Source: Pseudomonadota bacterium
Lineage (GTDB): Bacteria > Pseudomonadota > Alphaproteobacteria > Acetobacterales > Acetobacteraceae
Reading direction: 5' to 3'
Assembly: GCA_021779655.1 (NCBI GenBank)
Contig: JAJYAF010000002.1
Coordinates: forward strand, 1 to 25,769
Length of the DNA stretch: 25,769 nucleotides
Shown here: piece by piece, positions 24,050 through 25,769 of the stretch
Layout of the letters: every line of letters starts with the position of its first letter
Numbering within the stretch: position 1 is the stretch's first letter
Notes under the pieces: model-generated
What the model was told of the DNA's origin: nothing
Databases searched by the model: none
Seen by the model: only the letters and a program-made list of their open reading frames with translations
Made by a program: the position numbers and the translations under genes

Positions 24050-24632
24050 TCAGGTGGGTTGTTGAGTATTCCCGGACGCTTGCCCGGCCAACCGTTCTAT
24101 CAGCGCCAGAGAGCCGGCCGTGTTCCAGTTGGCGCCGCCATCCCGCCGGCCGGTGAGCTGGCCGGCCGGGTTGACGATGATGGTGACCGGAATGCCCGGC
24201 ACGTTCAGGGCGCCGGCAACGTTGCCGTCCGGGTCCACCAGGAGGGGAAGACTCTTGATCTGGTGGCGGCGGTAGTAGTCCGCCACCACCTGGGCGCCCC
24301 CGAAATCCACGGAAATCGGCAGGATGAGGATTTTGCTTTTGGCCAAGGTCTGGCTGATGGCGACGAAGCTCGGCAGTTCCGCCACGCAGGCGATGCACCA
24401 GGTGGCCCAGATATTCACCACGAGCCCGCTGCCCCGGTAGTTGGCCAGGCTGAGCGGTTTGCCCTTGGCGTCGGTGAATGTCAGATCAGGGGCGGGGCTG
24501 GGTGCCATCTGCTGGATCACGCTGGCCGCGTCCGGCAACTCCGCGGCAGTCTCCGCCCGCGCCGAATTGCCCCGTGCCGCGCTCAAGGCTAAGCCTGTCG
24601 TGGCGGCGATTACGGATCGCCGGGAGCAGGAC

Positions 24633-24634
<2 letters not shown>
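24050..24634 (-). CDS. TlpA-like thioredoxin-fold thiol-disulfide protein (secreted)
   Basis: A 194-residue protein from ATG 24634. The N-terminus [14 protein letters not shown] has a twin-arginine pair and a short hydrophobic stretch ending SARA-ET, compatible with a Tat or Sec signal. The thioredoxin domain starts near residue 45 ([20 protein letters not shown]), with the redox site WATWC80-I-A-C83 and the cis-proline segment [12 protein letters not shown]. TlpA-type proteins keep periplasmic thiols reduced, for instance for cytochrome maturation. The long frame continues upstream, but that part is antisense to argH. No ribosome binding site is obvious. Confidence 0.88.

Positions 24635-25769
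<1,135 letters not shown>

Overview
The window looks like a chromosomal segment of a high-GC alphaproteobacterium. The gene content (overlapping yebC-ruvC-ruvA-ruvB, a MetF-UvrD-PrmA string, MlaA-MlaC, and a TlpA/ArgH divergent pair) is most like Acetobacteraceae such as Acidocella, Acidiphilium or Acidisoma. The family assignment is an inference from gene order and protein style, not from a search.

Layout. At 1-2240 (minus) lie YebC and the Holliday-junction proteins RuvC, RuvA and RuvB, each overlapping the next by 4 bp; RuvB is cut by the window edge. A tRNA-Val(CAC) follows at 2407-2481. At 2492-5353 (minus) an ELM1-like (DUF1022) protein abuts, with no intervening base, a 630-residue protein of unknown family. 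Divergently, 5449-6522 encodes a zinc-dependent deacylase of the AstE/aspartoacylase family. It converges on a bifunctional penicillin-binding protein (6595-8424, minus). tRNA-Leu(TAA) at 8519-8603 has a good promoter.

From tRNA-Leu to about 12.05 kb the base composition drops and the gene density falls. This stretch holds an apparent IS630-type transposase tail, a strong hairpin, an Mpv17/PMP22-like membrane protein, an outer-membrane Phenol_MetA_deg-type barrel protein preceded by a possible small ORF, and about 1.1 kb with no convincing gene. It reads as acquired or decayed DNA.

At 12054-14684 (minus) a Baeyer-Villiger-type monooxygenase and an HSL-family esterase form a two-gene operon, a plausible ketone-to-ester-to-acid-plus-alcohol route. 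Its upstream region carries three stacked hairpins and four 13-bp tandem repeats, shared with a divergent DHA2-type drug exporter (15077-16624). The exporter converges on prmA, and the gap between them contains a perfect FNR/FixK-type palindrome and a terminator, which could mark a small RNA.

The rest is core: metF, uvrD and prmA (minus), mlaA and mlaC (plus; lipid-asymmetry transport), an Fsr-type MFS exporter (minus), a Tat-like secreted TlpA thioredoxin (minus), and argH (plus, cut by the window end). The tlpA and argH start codons overlap on opposite strands in a single CATG.
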